This document shows, piece by piece, positions 1 through 8,307 of a stretch of DNA of 64,000 nt (position 1 is its first letter; every line of letters starts with the position of its first letter). Below the pieces are notes generated by a model that ran no database searches, was not told the origin of the DNA, and saw only the letters and a list, made by a program, of their open reading frames with translations. Position numbers and translations under genes: made by a program. This DNA comes from Bernardetiaceae bacterium (lineage in GTDB: Bacteria; Bacteroidota; Bacteroidia; Cytophagales; Bernardetiaceae). The stretch spans positions 1 to 64,000 of the forward strand of contig JAFIER010000066.1 in the NCBI GenBank assembly GCA_020832465.1, read 5' to 3'.

Positions 1-97
1 CATTGCAATCTGAATCCCAATCTTCTTCAACATCAAAAGAACTGTCAAAATAATCAGGTGGTAGAACGAGTTTTATGTGCGTAAGTTCTGTTGACAT
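1..97 (-). CDS. Start of an unidentified protein, cut by the window edge
   Basis: An ATG at 95-97 on the minus strand opens a frame that stays open for 32 codons to the left edge. It begins MSTELTHIKLVLPP and becomes acidic (DSSFDVEEDWDSD). The fragment is too short to assign a family. It continues the run of small minus-strand genes to its right. No clear ribosome binding site is seen, which is common in Bacteroidota. Confidence 0.5.
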   Translation of the reverse strand, partial: MSTELTHIKLVLPPDYFDSSFDVEEDWDSDCN

Positions 98-122
98 TTT
101 TTTTACTTTTAGTTTTGAATTT

Positions 123-197
123 CTGACAGAAATGTGGGTTCTAAAAATTTTTCCATAGCGTAGGGTTTGCAAAACCTACGCTATGGAAAATGTATTC
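123..197. repeat. Partial family 1 hairpin element
   Basis: A half hairpin (TTCTGACAGAAATG, GGTTCTAAAAATT) is followed by a near-perfect palindrome that opens TTTTCCATAGCGTAGGG and closes CCTACGCTATGGAAAATG. This is the right half of the family 1 elements described at 37549-37667. The terminal CATACTACT arm is missing. Confidence 0.7.
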
Positions 198-256
198 ATC
201 TAACCATCGGGCGGGTCTCACGACCACTTCCGAGGTTTTTGAGAAACCCTTTTTGA
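198..256 (-). repeat. Cassette-end repeat, copy 1
   Basis: On the minus strand this reads from GGGTTTCTCAAAAACCTCGG to CGCCCGATGGTTAGAT. About 46 bases are identical to 1453-1500, and the last 12 bases (CCCGATGGTTAG) recur at 2164-2175. It lies directly downstream of the gene ending at 262. A short hairpin GGTC-TCAC-GACC sits in the middle. Confidence 0.8.
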
Positions 257-261
257 AAATT

Positions 262-822
262 TTAGGCGTTTAGCGTACTGGTTATATGCGATTTTTTTAG
301 TATTTTCTTTATTTCAGATAAAATTTTTGCATTTTCTTTATGTTCTTTTTCTAAATGTAATACTTTATCAAAAAGTTGTAGCATTAGATTTTCTTTCTGC
401 AAAGCATCTTCCAATTTAGCTTTTAGCTCGAGTGCATAAGGTTCGTATCTGTTTGCCTCGAAGAAGGTTTTTGGCGAAGGGAGATAGTCTTCGGGCACAT
501 CTTCAAAAGCAGTCATGTATATGCCCATTGGGTTTAGCTTATCATCTAAATCTAAAAAAGTAAGCGTATTATTTTGTGCAATTAGGTCGAGTTCTGAAAA
601 TTGGCTATTAAAAAACTTTATCAAATCTTGGTTTGAGGATTTGAAAACGAGCCAACGATTAGCTTTTTGGTCATTATCAACCCATCGGTAAAAAAAATGT
701 GTATCGTTTTGGTTTTCGTCCTGAAAATGGGAAAGTAGAGGACCTTCATAATATATAAGGTCGCCCATTTTTTTGGGGTTAAAATCTAATCGACTTATAT
801 TTATGCACTTTAATTTTTTCAT
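262..822 (-). CDS. Hypothetical protein, 186 aa, second gene of a coupled pair
   Basis: I do not recognise a family. The protein is soluble, with no signal peptide or membrane segment. Residues 1-130 look like a mixed alpha/beta domain rich in aromatic and acidic residues. Residues 130-180 form a likely amphipathic or coiled-coil helix (LELKAKLEDALQKENLML onward). Its ATG overlaps the stop codon of the upstream gene by four bases (ATGA), so the two are probably translationally coupled. The pair is followed by the cassette-end repeat at 198-256. The small coupled pair in an accessory patch could be a toxin-immunity or effector module, but nothing in the sequence proves that. Confidence 0.7.
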   Translation of the reverse strand: MKKLKCINISRLDFNPKKMGDLIYYEGPLLSHFQDENQNDTHFFYRWVDNDQKANRWLVFKSSNQDLIKFFNSQFSELDLIAQNNTLTFLDLDDKLNPMGIYMTAFEDVPEDYLPSPKTFFEANRYEPYALELKAKLEDALQKENLMLQLFDKVLHLEKEHKENAKILSEIKKILKKSHITSTLNA

Positions 823-1283
823 AATTTTATAAAACTTGCTATGATTTGAAAACGATTTTCGTAATCAACAGGTTCAAAAGGGTGGTGGTTAAAGTGTCCA
901 TTATTATCAATTTCGCTATTTACTCCGTCTTTTTCGGTAATTTCTGCAAAGGCAATATGTTTTCCAAATTCGGCTTTTGGAAACCTTTCCGATAAGAATA
1001 TAAAGCTATGTTCAGCCTCCTCGGCTGTGATATACATAGAATAAGCCATATCTTCGCACATTTTTTTTCCTCGCTTTTTAAGGTCTGAAATATCGTTATA
1101 TCTTTTAGGTGGCTTTGAAGGATTAGGAAATCTTTTCATAAACTTTTCATACTGTGTCTGAAAATTCCTTTCGTCCCCAGCCTCAAATACCCATCTATAG
1201 GCATTAATACGAAAAGATTTATAGTTTTTGGGCGGACATTCTACCTCAAGTCTTTTATGATGTTCTTTATATTTAAAATCCAT
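819..1283 (-). CDS. Hypothetical protein, 154 aa, first gene of a coupled pair
   Basis: No family is recognised. I prefer the ATG at 1281-1283 (MDFKYKEHHKRLEVECPP). The open frame extends further up, but those 33 residues come from a cysteine- and glycine-rich stretch that looks non-coding. The protein is hydrophilic and rich in Lys, Arg, Phe and Tyr, with no signal peptide. It contains RWVFEAGDE, a KKRGKKMCEDMAYSMYIT stretch and a His-rich NNGHFNHHPFEP segment. The last codon overlaps the start of the 186-aa gene by four bases, so the two are co-translated. Function unknown. Confidence 0.65.
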   Translation of the reverse strand: MDFKYKEHHKRLEVECPPKNYKSFRINAYRWVFEAGDERNFQTQYEKFMKRFPNPSKPPKRYNDISDLKKRGKKMCEDMAYSMYITAEEAEHSFIFLSERFPKAEFGKHIAFAEITEKDGVNSEIDNNGHFNHHPFEPVDYENRFQIIASFIKL

Positions 1284-1452
1284 GTTAGCGATTATCAGTT
1301 CCCCTAAAAGCACACCTCTACCTACATAAAGTAAGCAAGGTTGTGGGCACGGCAGGCAGTGTAATGTAGAATGCCCCCCCACCTATTTTAAATGTCTTAT
1401 TTTTTTAAAACGCAAAAGGCTTTGAAAAGTTCGAATTGGGAAAGTTTTTTTA
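1284..1452. other. Leader region of the coupled pair
   Basis: This stretch holds a seven-G run on the minus strand (1374-1380) and GC-richer sequence that contrasts with the AT-rich surroundings. No gene is apparent. The 33 codons open in frame with the gene at 819 start from this region and are probably not translated. Confidence 0.4.
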
Positions 1453-1507
1453 CTAACCATCGGGCGGGTCTCACGACCACTTCCGAGGTTTTTGAGAAAA
1501 CCTTTTT
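1453..1507 (-). repeat. Cassette-end repeat, copy 2
   Basis: Nearly identical to 198-256 over about 46 bases, again ending CCCGATGGTTAG on the minus strand. It lies about 45 bases downstream of the SAM-like gene, so it holds the same position relative to its gene as copy 1. Confidence 0.8.
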
Positions 1508-1510
1508 TGT

Positions 1511-1534
1511 GTCAGAGATGAGTATCTGACACCA
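1511..1534. repeat. Perfect 8-bp stem hairpin next to copy 2
   Basis: GTGTCAGA and TCTGACAC flank an 8-base loop. The word AGTATCTGA from the right arm recurs at 2117-2125, on the other side of the SAM-like gene. There is no T-run, so it is not a typical terminator. Confidence 0.55.
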
Positions 1535-1552
1535 CGCAAATATAAGAGAAAT

Positions 1553-1987
1553 TTAATAGGCTTCGGATTCGTCCCAGTAATCATCTACGGCTTGTAGCCA
1601 ATCTTCTTTTTGATGTTTAATGGTCTGTTTCAATTTGTTTAAGTATTCAGCAGATATACTTCCCTTTTCAAACAAAAAAGTATAAAATTTTTTAAAACTT
1701 GCAATATTTTCTTTAATGGAGTACTTACTTCCCCAATAAGTTTTCTTAATCAAAAAACTACCAAGGAAAAGTCCAATTTGTAGCGCACCATTGTGTGCTT
1801 CTGTCGGCTCATATCGGACTAAAAATTCATTGATAAAAAAGTCCATATTTGATGTATGTCGCTCTATGGTACTCTCAGCCAATTTTTTGTTTTTTAACCA
1901 TAATTCAAACTCTTTAAGGAGTTCTATATTATTTTGTCTTATTCGTTCAACTTCGGCTTCCCATTCTTTAAATTCTTGTTCACTCAT
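1553..1987 (-). CDS. Stand-alone SAM-like (recombinase N-terminal type) protein, 144 aa
   Basis: I prefer the ATG at 1985-1987 (MSEQEFKEWEAEVERIRQ); the frame runs on to about 2113. An N-terminal charged helix (1-25) leads into a segment like the core-binding, SAM-like domain of tyrosine recombinases: LAESTIERHTSNMDFFINEF at 37-56, then SIKENIASFKKFYTFLFEKG around 94-113 and an acidic tail. Such proteins keep only the DNA-binding fold and lack the catalytic Arg-His-Arg-Tyr domain, so it cannot recombine DNA alone. Repeat-like sequences flank it on both sides. The family match is by eye. Confidence 0.65.
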   Translation of the reverse strand: MSEQEFKEWEAEVERIRQNNIELLKEFELWLKNKKLAESTIERHTSNMDFFINEFLVRYEPTEAHNGALQIGLFLGSFLIKKTYWGSKYSIKENIASFKKFYTFLFEKGSISAEYLNKLKQTIKHQKEDWLQAVDDYWDESEAY

Positions 1988-2163
1988 ATTTTTGAGATAA
2001 TTGTATTTTGATAAATATACTGTATGCACACCTTTTATCTTACAAGTTGAAAATACAAAAGGTTTTACAAAAAAGCAAATTTTTTCCGTGCTGTCTGTTC
2101 CTCCGAACCGCATAAAGTATCTGAGAGCATGAACAGACTAAAGTCTATTCTACTTATTATCAA

Positions 2164-2208
2164 TCTAACCATCGGGAGGTTCTATTGGTCTCTTTCGTTG
2201 TTTTGTGA
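2164..2208 (-). repeat. Diverged cassette-end repeat, copy 3, overlapping a gene end
   Basis: On the minus strand it runs from CTCACAAAACAACGAAAGAG to CCTCCCGATGGTTAG. It aligns along its length with copies 1 and 2, with about a dozen differences, and ends in the identical CCCGATGGTTAG. Its first part encodes the last residues (NNERDQ) of the methyltransferase. Confidence 0.55.
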
Positions 2209-3120
2209 GTATTTCCAATTAGGCTGTAAGACATAAATAATTGAACTTGCGTTATTTACGTTTTTTTGTGCTGAGAGAAAGCTCATTGCACCACGCCAAA
2301 AGCCGCTCAAAGGTGCAAGTTCATTTTTGCGATACTTTTCACTTAAAAGGGCTACATAAAATGGATCAAAGGGCATAGCCTCTTTATAAGAAATATCAAA
2401 ACCATGCTTTATGGCTAAATTTTGCATAGCTAAAGGAGAGAAATGCCAAAGGTGTCGTGGTACGTCCCACCCAGCCCAATCTTCACCGTAAGTATATGCG
2501 TCCTTGCTTTTATAATTAGGCACGGCAATAATGACTTTTCCTTTTTCAGTAAGCAAACGACGAATATGTTGCATATATTCATGAATGCGATGGATATGCT
2601 CGAGCACATGCCAAAGTGTAATGACCTCAAAAGAAGCATTGGGTAGCGCATTAAGTTTTTCTGGTGAGTCTATTTCTAAGCTGAAATTTTGCTTTCCGAA
2701 ATGGCGTGCATCATCATCTGGCTCGATACCGCTAACCTTCCAGCCACCTTTGCGCATTGTATCTAAAAAGTATCCTGTACCACAACCTATATCTAAAAGT
2801 TGCTTTGGCTCTTCTGATATTGTAGGCTGTAAATTTTCAATAAGCCGCCGTTTGCGCCCAAGCATATAATTGCGCACTTTATGATAAGTTTTATTAAACA
2901 AACCTTTTTGCGTATCGCTATGCGAGATATAAGTATCAGATTTATAAAATGCACCGATATGCGCTTCATCAGGTACGCCTTGTGTAAACGCCGTATGACA
3001 ATCTCTGCATATATCTATGCGAAAAATCTGCTGCGAGACAGTATAATCTTGGGCTACTTGAAATGGTTCAATATGAGGACTACCGCAAATAGGGCATTGA
3101 CTGTAAATAATCTCGGACAT
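2182..3120 (-). CDS. Class I SAM-dependent methyltransferase with N-terminal zinc ribbon
   Basis: The protein has 312 aa from the ATG at 3118-3120; the three codons above it start with TTG and are less likely. Residues 8-45 hold two CxxC pairs (CPIC and CRDC), a probable zinc ribbon. Residues about 110-215 are a Methyltransf_11/23-type domain: motif I LLDIGCGTGYFLD, acidic IEPDDD after strand 2, and the post-I LWHVLEHIH. This architecture is common in enzymes that modify surface glycans or lipids, but the substrate cannot be read from the sequence. The final codons overlap copy 3 of the cassette-end repeat, suggesting the C-terminus was altered there. Confidence 0.85.
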   Translation of the reverse strand: MSEIIYSQCPICGSPHIEPFQVAQDYTVSQQIFRIDICRDCHTAFTQGVPDEAHIGAFYKSDTYISHSDTQKGLFNKTYHKVRNYMLGRKRRLIENLQPTISEEPKQLLDIGCGTGYFLDTMRKGGWKVSGIEPDDDARHFGKQNFSLEIDSPEKLNALPNASFEVITLWHVLEHIHRIHEYMQHIRRLLTEKGKVIIAVPNYKSKDAYTYGEDWAGWDVPRHLWHFSPLAMQNLAIKHGFDISYKEAMPFDPFYVALLSEKYRKNELAPLSGFWRGAMSFLSAQKNVNNASSIIYVLQPNWKYSQNNERDQ

Positions 3121-3212
3121 AAAAATCAAAAAATAAAATAAAAAAACTTTACAAAGCTAAGAAAAAAAATAGAATTTTTGAGCACAGGCTGCAAACAAAA
3201 TTTTACAGATTA

Positions 3213-3354
3213 GGTAACTACTCAGGTCTTGGGGACTCGGTTTGTGTTTGGTGGAGAATTTTAGAAATAACATCTCTGGCAGAAATGTTATTTCTAAAAT
3301 TAAATAGCTTTTAAATACCTATGATACACACTTTTGAGTACCTGATTAGTTACC
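3213..3354. repeat. 142-bp element with 15-bp terminal inverted repeats
   Basis: The left end GGTAACTACTCAGGT and right end ACCTGATTAGTTACC are inverted repeats with one mismatch. Inside are half of the GTGTTTGG module of family 3 and a complete hairpin (ATTTTAGAAATAACAT with ATGTTATTTCTAAAAT). It therefore looks assembled from modules used in other families here. No coding capacity. Confidence 0.75.
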
Positions 3355-3372
3355 AGTCCTTTTTAGTTATTT

Positions 3373-3425
3373 AATAAGCTCATAAATAGGTAGCTGCTGA
3401 AATAATAAAAAAGCAGTGGTGCTTA
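3373..3425 (+). repeat. Dispersed 53-bp repeat, copy A
   Basis: It opens AATAAGCTCATAAATAGG and closes AAAAAAGCAGTGGTGCTTA. The other copies are at 17130-17183 (same strand) and 38141-38195 (opposite strand), with only a few differences. Confidence 0.75.
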
Positions 3426-3621
3426 GTATTAAATGAGGAGTTATTTTTTGTTCATTCATACAAATTTAGCATCACTATCTATGTAATTATCAGCTTTTAT
3501 GTCGTTTATAAAGTGTATTTTTAAGATTATCTAAAAAAAAACAGCGTTTTGCAAGGTATTTTGTAAAATACTGTTTATTTTTAGGCAAAAAGAAATTTTC
3601 ATCACACAAAACATAGATTGA

Positions 3622-5184
3622 ATGAAGCATATCACTGACACAATTCACCCTTTCGAGACCTTAGCTAAAAAAGATGCCGAAGCCGAACTCGGCGGTGGCG
3701 AAGCTCGTATTGAAGCACAGCATCAAAAAGGGAAACTCACAGCACGCGAACGCATAGCACTACTCTTAGACGAGGGTTCGTTCGAAGAGATAGGTAAATT
3801 TGTTATGCACCGATGTAAAGATTTTGGTCTTGATGAGCAGTATTATCTCGGCGATAGCGTTGTTACGGGATACGGTACAATTAATGGCAGGCTTGTGTAT
3901 GTTTTTTCTCAGGATTTTACTGTTTTTGGCGGTTCGCTTTCTGAGGCTCATGCTGAAAAAGTATGTCGTATTATGGATTTGGCTATGCAGAATGGTGCAC
4001 CCGTTATCGGACTTAACGATTCAGGTGGTGCGCGCATTCAAGAAGGCGTTGTTTCTCTTGCGGGTTATGCCGATATTTTTTATCGCAATACCTTAGCCTC
4101 AGGCGTTGTGCCTCAGATATCAGCTATCATGGGACCTTGCGCTGGTGGTGCTGTTTACTCGCCAGCGATTACAGATTTTATTATGATGGTCGAAAATACA
4201 TCTTATATGTTTGTAACGGGTCCTAATGTTGTGAAAACAGTAACACATGAGGAGGTTAGCTCTGAGGAGCTTGGCGGTGCATCGGCACATGGGCAGAAAA
4301 GTGGGGTTTCTCATATTTCAAGTCCTAATGAAGTGCAGTGCATTCAAGACATCAAAAGGCTTATGTCTTATATTCCACAAAATTGCGAAGAAGATGCACC
4401 TTCATATCCTTACGAGGCTACAGATGACGAGCTTCGTGTGAAGCTCAATGATATTGTTCCTGAGAGTCCTAATCAGCCCTATGATATTCGTGATATTATC
4501 AATGGCACTGTTGATGATGCAAGTTTTTTTGAAATTCATAAAGACTATGCCGAGAATATTATTGTAGGCTTTGCGCATTTGGCGGGCAAGAGTATTGGTA
4601 TTGTAGCTAATCAGCCTGCGATGTTGGCTGGTTGTTTGGATATTAATGCAAGTAAGAAGGCAGCGCGCTTTGTACGTTTTTGCGATGCTTTTAATATTCC
4701 ATTGCTTGTTTTTGTAGATGTTCCTGGCTTCCTACCAGGCACTGACCAGGAGTGGAACGGGATTATTAGTAATGGTGCAAAACTGCTTTATGCTTTCTGT
4801 GAAGCAACCGTCCCACGTGTTACGGTTATTACGCGCAAAGCTTATGGCGGTGCTTATGATGTCATGAACTCCAAACATATTGGTGCAGATATGAACTTTG
4901 CTTATCCTAATGCCGAAATTGCAGTGATGGGTGCAAAGGGCGCAGCAGAAATTATTTTTAGAAAAGAAATTCAAGAAGCGAGTGACCCAGAAGCAAAACT
5001 CAAAGAAAAGGAGGACGATTATAACCTCAAGTTTGCAAATCCTTATCGCGCCGCACACCGGGGGTATATTGATGAGGTTATCAAACCTGAAGAAACACGC
5101 ATAAAACTTATTCGTGCCTTTAAAATGCTTGAGAATAAAGTGGCTAAATTGCCTAAGAAAAAACACGGCAATTTGCCATTGTAA
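3622..5184 (+). CDS. pccB: Acyl-CoA (propionyl-/methylmalonyl-CoA) carboxylase, carboxyltransferase subunit
   Basis: At 520 aa this is the usual length of PccB/MmdA-type carboxyltransferases, which move CO2 between carboxybiotin and propionyl-CoA or methylmalonyl-CoA. Both crotonase-like halves are present: the N half carries GGARIQEG and the oxyanion-hole segment [12 protein letters not shown] near 170-182; the C half carries [14 protein letters not shown] and [10 protein letters not shown] near 405. The ATG at 3622 opens [17 protein letters not shown], as expected. The biotin carrier partner is probably the 167-aa protein at 23314-23817, about 18 kb away. Whether it runs as a carboxylase or a decarboxylase is not decided by sequence. 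Confidence 0.93.
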   Translation: MKHITDTIHPFETLAKKDAEAELGGGEARIEAQHQKGKLTARERIALLLDEGSFEEIGKFVMHRCKDFGLDEQYYLGDSVVTGYGTINGRLVYVFSQDFTVFGGSLSEAHAEKVCRIMDLAMQNGAPVIGLNDSGGARIQEGVVSLAGYADIFYRNTLASGVVPQISAIMGPCAGGAVYSPAITDFIMMVENTSYMFVTGPNVVKTVTHEEVSSEELGGASAHGQKSGVSHISSPNEVQCIQDIKRLMSYIPQNCEEDAPSYPYEATDDELRVKLNDIVPESPNQPYDIRDIINGTVDDASFFEIHKDYAENIIVGFAHLAGKSIGIVANQPAMLAGCLDINASKKAARFVRFCDAFNIPLLVFVDVPGFLPGTDQEWNGIISNGAKLLYAFCEATVPRVTVITRKAYGGAYDVMNSKHIGADMNFAYPNAEIAVMGAKGAAEIIFRKEIQEASDPEAKLKEKEDDYNLKFANPYRAAHRGYIDEVIKPEETRIKLIRAFKMLENKVAKLPKKKHGNLPL

Positions 5185-5205
5185 TGTTAAGTATTTTGTA
5201 AAAAC

Positions 5206-5290
5206 CATACTACTAGACCTTCGCTAGCCAGAAATAACATTTCTTTGAGAAATGTTAATTCTAAGCTATGGAAAAATGTATAGTAGTATG
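5206..5290 (+). repeat. Family 1 inverted-repeat element, short copy
   Basis: The 85-bp element starts CATACTACTAGAC and ends GTATAGTAGTATG (inverted). Between them are the CGCTAGCCAG linker, the hairpin GAAATAACATTTCTTTGAG with its partner arm, and CTATGGAAAAATG. The large CCATAGC palindrome of longer copies is missing. Confidence 0.8.
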
Positions 5291-5296
5291 TGTAAA

Positions 5297-5340
5297 AACA
5301 AAAATGACATTTCTTTGAGAAATGTCATTTTTGTTTTTTT
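5297..5340. terminator. Bidirectional terminator between convergent pccB and the LysM gene
   Basis: A long perfect stem (AACAAAAATGACATTTCT and its complement) with a TTG loop is followed by seven or more T. On the other strand it is preceded by an A-run, so it can serve both genes. Its core is the same hairpin type as in the repeat elements. Confidence 0.8.
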
Positions 5341-5434
5341 TACGTTTATCAAAATGCGTAAGTTGTAGCTACGCTTATTTGTACATTACCCTTTCATTTT
5401 TTTGGGTAGCTTTGTCTCAAGATTTCTGTTTTTA

Positions 5435-7618
5435 TTACTCACTGACAATCAGTGTAGCACCTTTCAGAATTTTATCACCTTCAATATTATTCCAAGCACG
5501 CAACTGCTCTATACTTATCTTGTATTTTCTGGCGATACTGCTCAACGTTTCACCGCTATCTACGGTGTGTTGCAACTTACCTTGTACTACTTGCATTTCA
5601 TTGGGTGCGTCTTCTGTAGTGTTTTCTGCTTTTGCAACTTCATTTTCTTGTTTTGTAGTTTTGGGTTTAGCAGCTAGAGCAGCTTCTGAAACTACGAGCT
5701 TTGTACCAGCTTCAAAATTATAAGTATCAAAGTCTAAGTTGTTCCATTGTCTGATATTTGCAATAGATATTTTGTATTGATTAGCGATTTGATAAATATT
5801 TTCGTCTCGTTGCACAATATGAAATCCGGCCCCTGCTGCGTGTGCGGGTGGAATAACTTTAGTATTGTTTTTGTTATCAGTAGCTGCTGTTGTAGTTTTA
5901 TTATCATTTGTAGCCGGCATTTTGTTTTCGGTATTTTGTGCTTTATTTTTTCTGGGTTCAGTTGCGACTTGTGTAATCTCGTCATAAAATTTTTGAGAAA
6001 CAATTAAATGCTGTCCTTCTTTGAGTTTTGAAAGCTCTTCGTCGTTGAGGTTATTCCATTTCATAATATTACGATAGCTTACGCCGTACTTTTGTGCAAT
6101 CATAATAAGATTTTCACCTTTTTGTACGGTATGCTCACCAGGATTTTGTACGCTTTGTTTATTTTTATCCATATCTGCTGCTGTAGTATCTTCTGTGTTA
6201 GGGCGATAAGTTTTGCCATCAGGCCCTACTGCGGCATCATAATATACGGTATTTGCTTTGGCTTTAGTATAAGTAGCAGCGGTACTTTGTGTACTAAATG
6301 TTTTATTTAGAGCAAGCCTTTGATTGATACCAATTAAGTCAGGGTCTGCTATACCGTTCCATTCAGTGAGTTGCTTCATTGTGATGCCGTATTGCTGTGC
6401 AATGCTCCATAAAGTTTCACCTTCTTGTACGATATGAAAATCTCTTTCGTCCATATCCTTCACCAAGTCGTGTGGTGTTGCCATGCGTGTAATGCGCTCG
6501 TCATTACTTGGCGTGGGCATTTGGGTAGAATCTCCAAAAGCTAAGTCATCATCTGCATAATTATTATTTTGTTTTGGCGCTTTAGTATTGGCATTTATCT
6601 TTTCAGCTATGGCAAATTTTTGACCTTTTTGGACTTGTAATTCCATATCTGGAATTCTGTTCCATAGTTTAAATTTTTCGAGCTCGACATTATTAGCACG
6701 TGCAATGCCTATGAGTGTTTCTTCTTCTAGTTTTACAGTGTAATACTCATATTTTTCAGGCAGGTAGGGCGGTGATTTGACATACTGTGGCGTTGCCACT
6801 ACGAGTGGCTCACCAGTATCTGTATGTTTTTCACCAGTTTCTTCGGGCTCATCTATTTTGTTATCAAGGGGTTGAGTATTTCTTTTTCTTGTATTTGTAT
6901 TTTCTTGTTTTTCGTTTTCAGGTTTTTTAAGGTCTTTCATGTCGTTCGCTAAAACGTCAGCCCATTCGTCTCTGAGGTCGTCTTCGTCCTCTTCTTTATT
7001 GGGGTTATTTCTATCAGTAGTGGGTTCTTCCTTGCGGGTTGGGATATTAATTAGTGCTTCATTGCTTCGTTTTTCCACTTTTTTAGAGGGGACTTCTCTA
7101 ATCTCTATGGGTACTTTTCTTGGTCTTCGTGTCTGTAACCAAAGTACACGCCCAGCTTGTGGAGCTTCATTTCTATCCATTCTGTTGAATCGGTAAAGAT
7201 TTCTCAAAGAGATACCAAATTTATGAGCAACGTCCCAAGTTGATTCGTCGGGGTGTAACACATAAGTAGCAATGGGGGCTATATCATTTTTGGGTTCGAG
7301 GTAATAGGCAACTCCTGCTTTAAGCTCGTCAGTAGTTTCCATATCATTAAAATCAAGGAATCGTTTGAGCTCTATATCAAAGGCAGCAGCTAATACCGAG
7401 AGTTCGGTTTGGGGCTGTGCAATAACAGCTTTTAACCCGTTAGCCATTACGGTAAGATAAGTATCATCACCTTTTTGCACTGCCTTTTTTTCTGTAAGCA
7501 GTGGATAGTCATCTTTTTTTACTTTAAAAGCGGGGTTTTCATTTTCTTGCGAAAACACTGTGGATATGCTAAAGCAAATTAGCCCCCATACCGCTATCAA
7601 GTGCGCTATATTTTTCAT
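5435..7618 (-). CDS. Secreted protein with about seven LysM domains
   Basis: I chose the ATG at 7616-7618 because it starts a signal peptide (MKNIAHLIAVWGLICFSIST, then VFSQ). LysM-like modules lie near residues 50-105, 120-168, 291-337, 390-435, 495-540, 599-643 and 683-727. The best have the form HTV..GETL..IA..Y.IS...L..WNN followed by L..G..L.VS. The linkers at 170-290 and 340-390 are charged, Pro/Thr/Asn-rich and probably disordered. LysM binds peptidoglycan or chitin-like glycans, so a cell-wall role is likely; no catalytic domain is present. The gene lies 50 bp downstream of the O-methyltransferase on the same strand. Confidence 0.9.
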   Translation of the reverse strand: MKNIAHLIAVWGLICFSISTVFSQENENPAFKVKKDDYPLLTEKKAVQKGDDTYLTVMANGLKAVIAQPQTELSVLAAAFDIELKRFLDFNDMETTDELKAGVAYYLEPKNDIAPIATYVLHPDESTWDVAHKFGISLRNLYRFNRMDRNEAPQAGRVLWLQTRRPRKVPIEIREVPSKKVEKRSNEALINIPTRKEEPTTDRNNPNKEEDEDDLRDEWADVLANDMKDLKKPENEKQENTNTRKRNTQPLDNKIDEPEETGEKHTDTGEPLVVATPQYVKSPPYLPEKYEYYTVKLEEETLIGIARANNVELEKFKLWNRIPDMELQVQKGQKFAIAEKINANTKAPKQNNNYADDDLAFGDSTQMPTPSNDERITRMATPHDLVKDMDERDFHIVQEGETLWSIAQQYGITMKQLTEWNGIADPDLIGINQRLALNKTFSTQSTAATYTKAKANTVYYDAAVGPDGKTYRPNTEDTTAADMDKNKQSVQNPGEHTVQKGENLIMIAQKYGVSYRNIMKWNNLNDEELSKLKEGQHLIVSQKFYDEITQVATEPRKNKAQNTENKMPATNDNKTTTAATDNKNNTKVIPPAHAAGAGFHIVQRDENIYQIANQYKISIANIRQWNNLDFDTYNFEAGTKLVVSEAALAAKPKTTKQENEVAKAENTTEDAPNEMQVVQGKLQHTVDSGETLSSIARKYKISIEQLRAWNNIEGDKILKGATLIVSE

Positions 7619-7668
7619 TGTAATTCTAAATTTAGTATTGAAAATGTATTTAAACTTCCACACAAAAC

Positions 7669-8307
7669 TCAAGACTTCACTGCCAGCATTAAGCCATCGC
7701 GAATGGGCATGAGCGTATTGAAAGCCCTATTATCTTGATGCACTTTTTGGTTAAATTCCATAAGTGCTTGTGTAGATTTATCATTATTTTTTGGATTGAG
7801 TACTTTTCCACTCCAAAGGACATTATCCGCAATAATCAAGCCGCCGCTTCTGAGCTTATTCCATACTAAGTCGTAATAAGCAGAATAATTTTCTTTGTCA
7901 GCATCTATAAAAACCATGTCAAATGTCTCTTCAATCGTAGGAATAATATCTATTGCATTTCCCAAGTGGAAATGAATTTTATCTTCTAAGTTAGCTTTTT
8001 GAAAAGCTTCACGCACAAAAGGCTCGAGCTCTTCGTTGTTATCAATTGTATGTAAAATTCCATCTTCGGATAAGCCTTGCGCCATACAAATTGCAGAGTA
8101 TCCAGTATAAGTGCCTATTTCTAAAATACGACGAGGGCGCATCATACGGGCAAATGTTTGTAATACATTACCTTGCAAATGCCCTGAGAGCATACGAGGC
8201 TGGTTAATTTTGAGGTGCGTTTCACGATTGATATATGCCAATAACTCTGTTTCAGCAGTGCTATGCGCCTCTGCATATTCTGCTAATGCGGGTTCTATAA
8301 ATTCCAT
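7669..8307 (-). CDS. O-methyltransferase, class I SAM-dependent (CCoAOMT-like)
   Basis: The 212-aa protein has the family 3 O-methyltransferase layout: motif I RILEIGTYTGYSAICMAQGL near 59-78, acidic DNNEE, and the metal-site motif FIDADKENY with DNVLWSGKV. Family members act on catechols or, in the TrmR group, on 5-hydroxyuridine of tRNA; the sequence alone does not separate these. It is the first gene of a two-gene set with the LysM protein. Confidence 0.88.
   Translation of the reverse strand: MEFIEPALAEYAEAHSTAETELLAYINRETHLKINQPRMLSGHLQGNVLQTFARMMRPRRILEIGTYTGYSAICMAQGLSEDGILHTIDNNEELEPFVREAFQKANLEDKIHFHLGNAIDIIPTIEETFDMVFIDADKENYSAYYDLVWNKLRSGGLIIADNVLWSGKVLNPKNNDKSTQALMEFNQKVHQDNRAFNTLMPIRDGLMLAVKS

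Larger units (their letters stand above)
3121..3621. other. 500-bp gene-free stretch holding two repeats
   Basis: It contains the inverted-repeat element at 3213-3354, the dispersed repeat at 3373-3425, and an AT-rich remainder with a short palindrome (GTATTTTGTAAAATAC) about 55 bases before pccB. No gene is seen on either strand. Confidence 0.6.

Noticed and set aside
198-1507. Integron attC sites
   Set aside because: GTTAGAT at copies 1 and 3 fits the GTTRRRY end, but copy 2 has GTTAGTA, and no matching RYYYAAC partner or folded attC arm is visible. No integron integrase is in the window.
5322-5723. A 133-codon plus-strand reading frame
   Set aside because: It runs antisense over the end of the LysM gene and starts within the terminator hairpin; it is rich in Phe, Cys and Ser, as expected of an antisense shadow.
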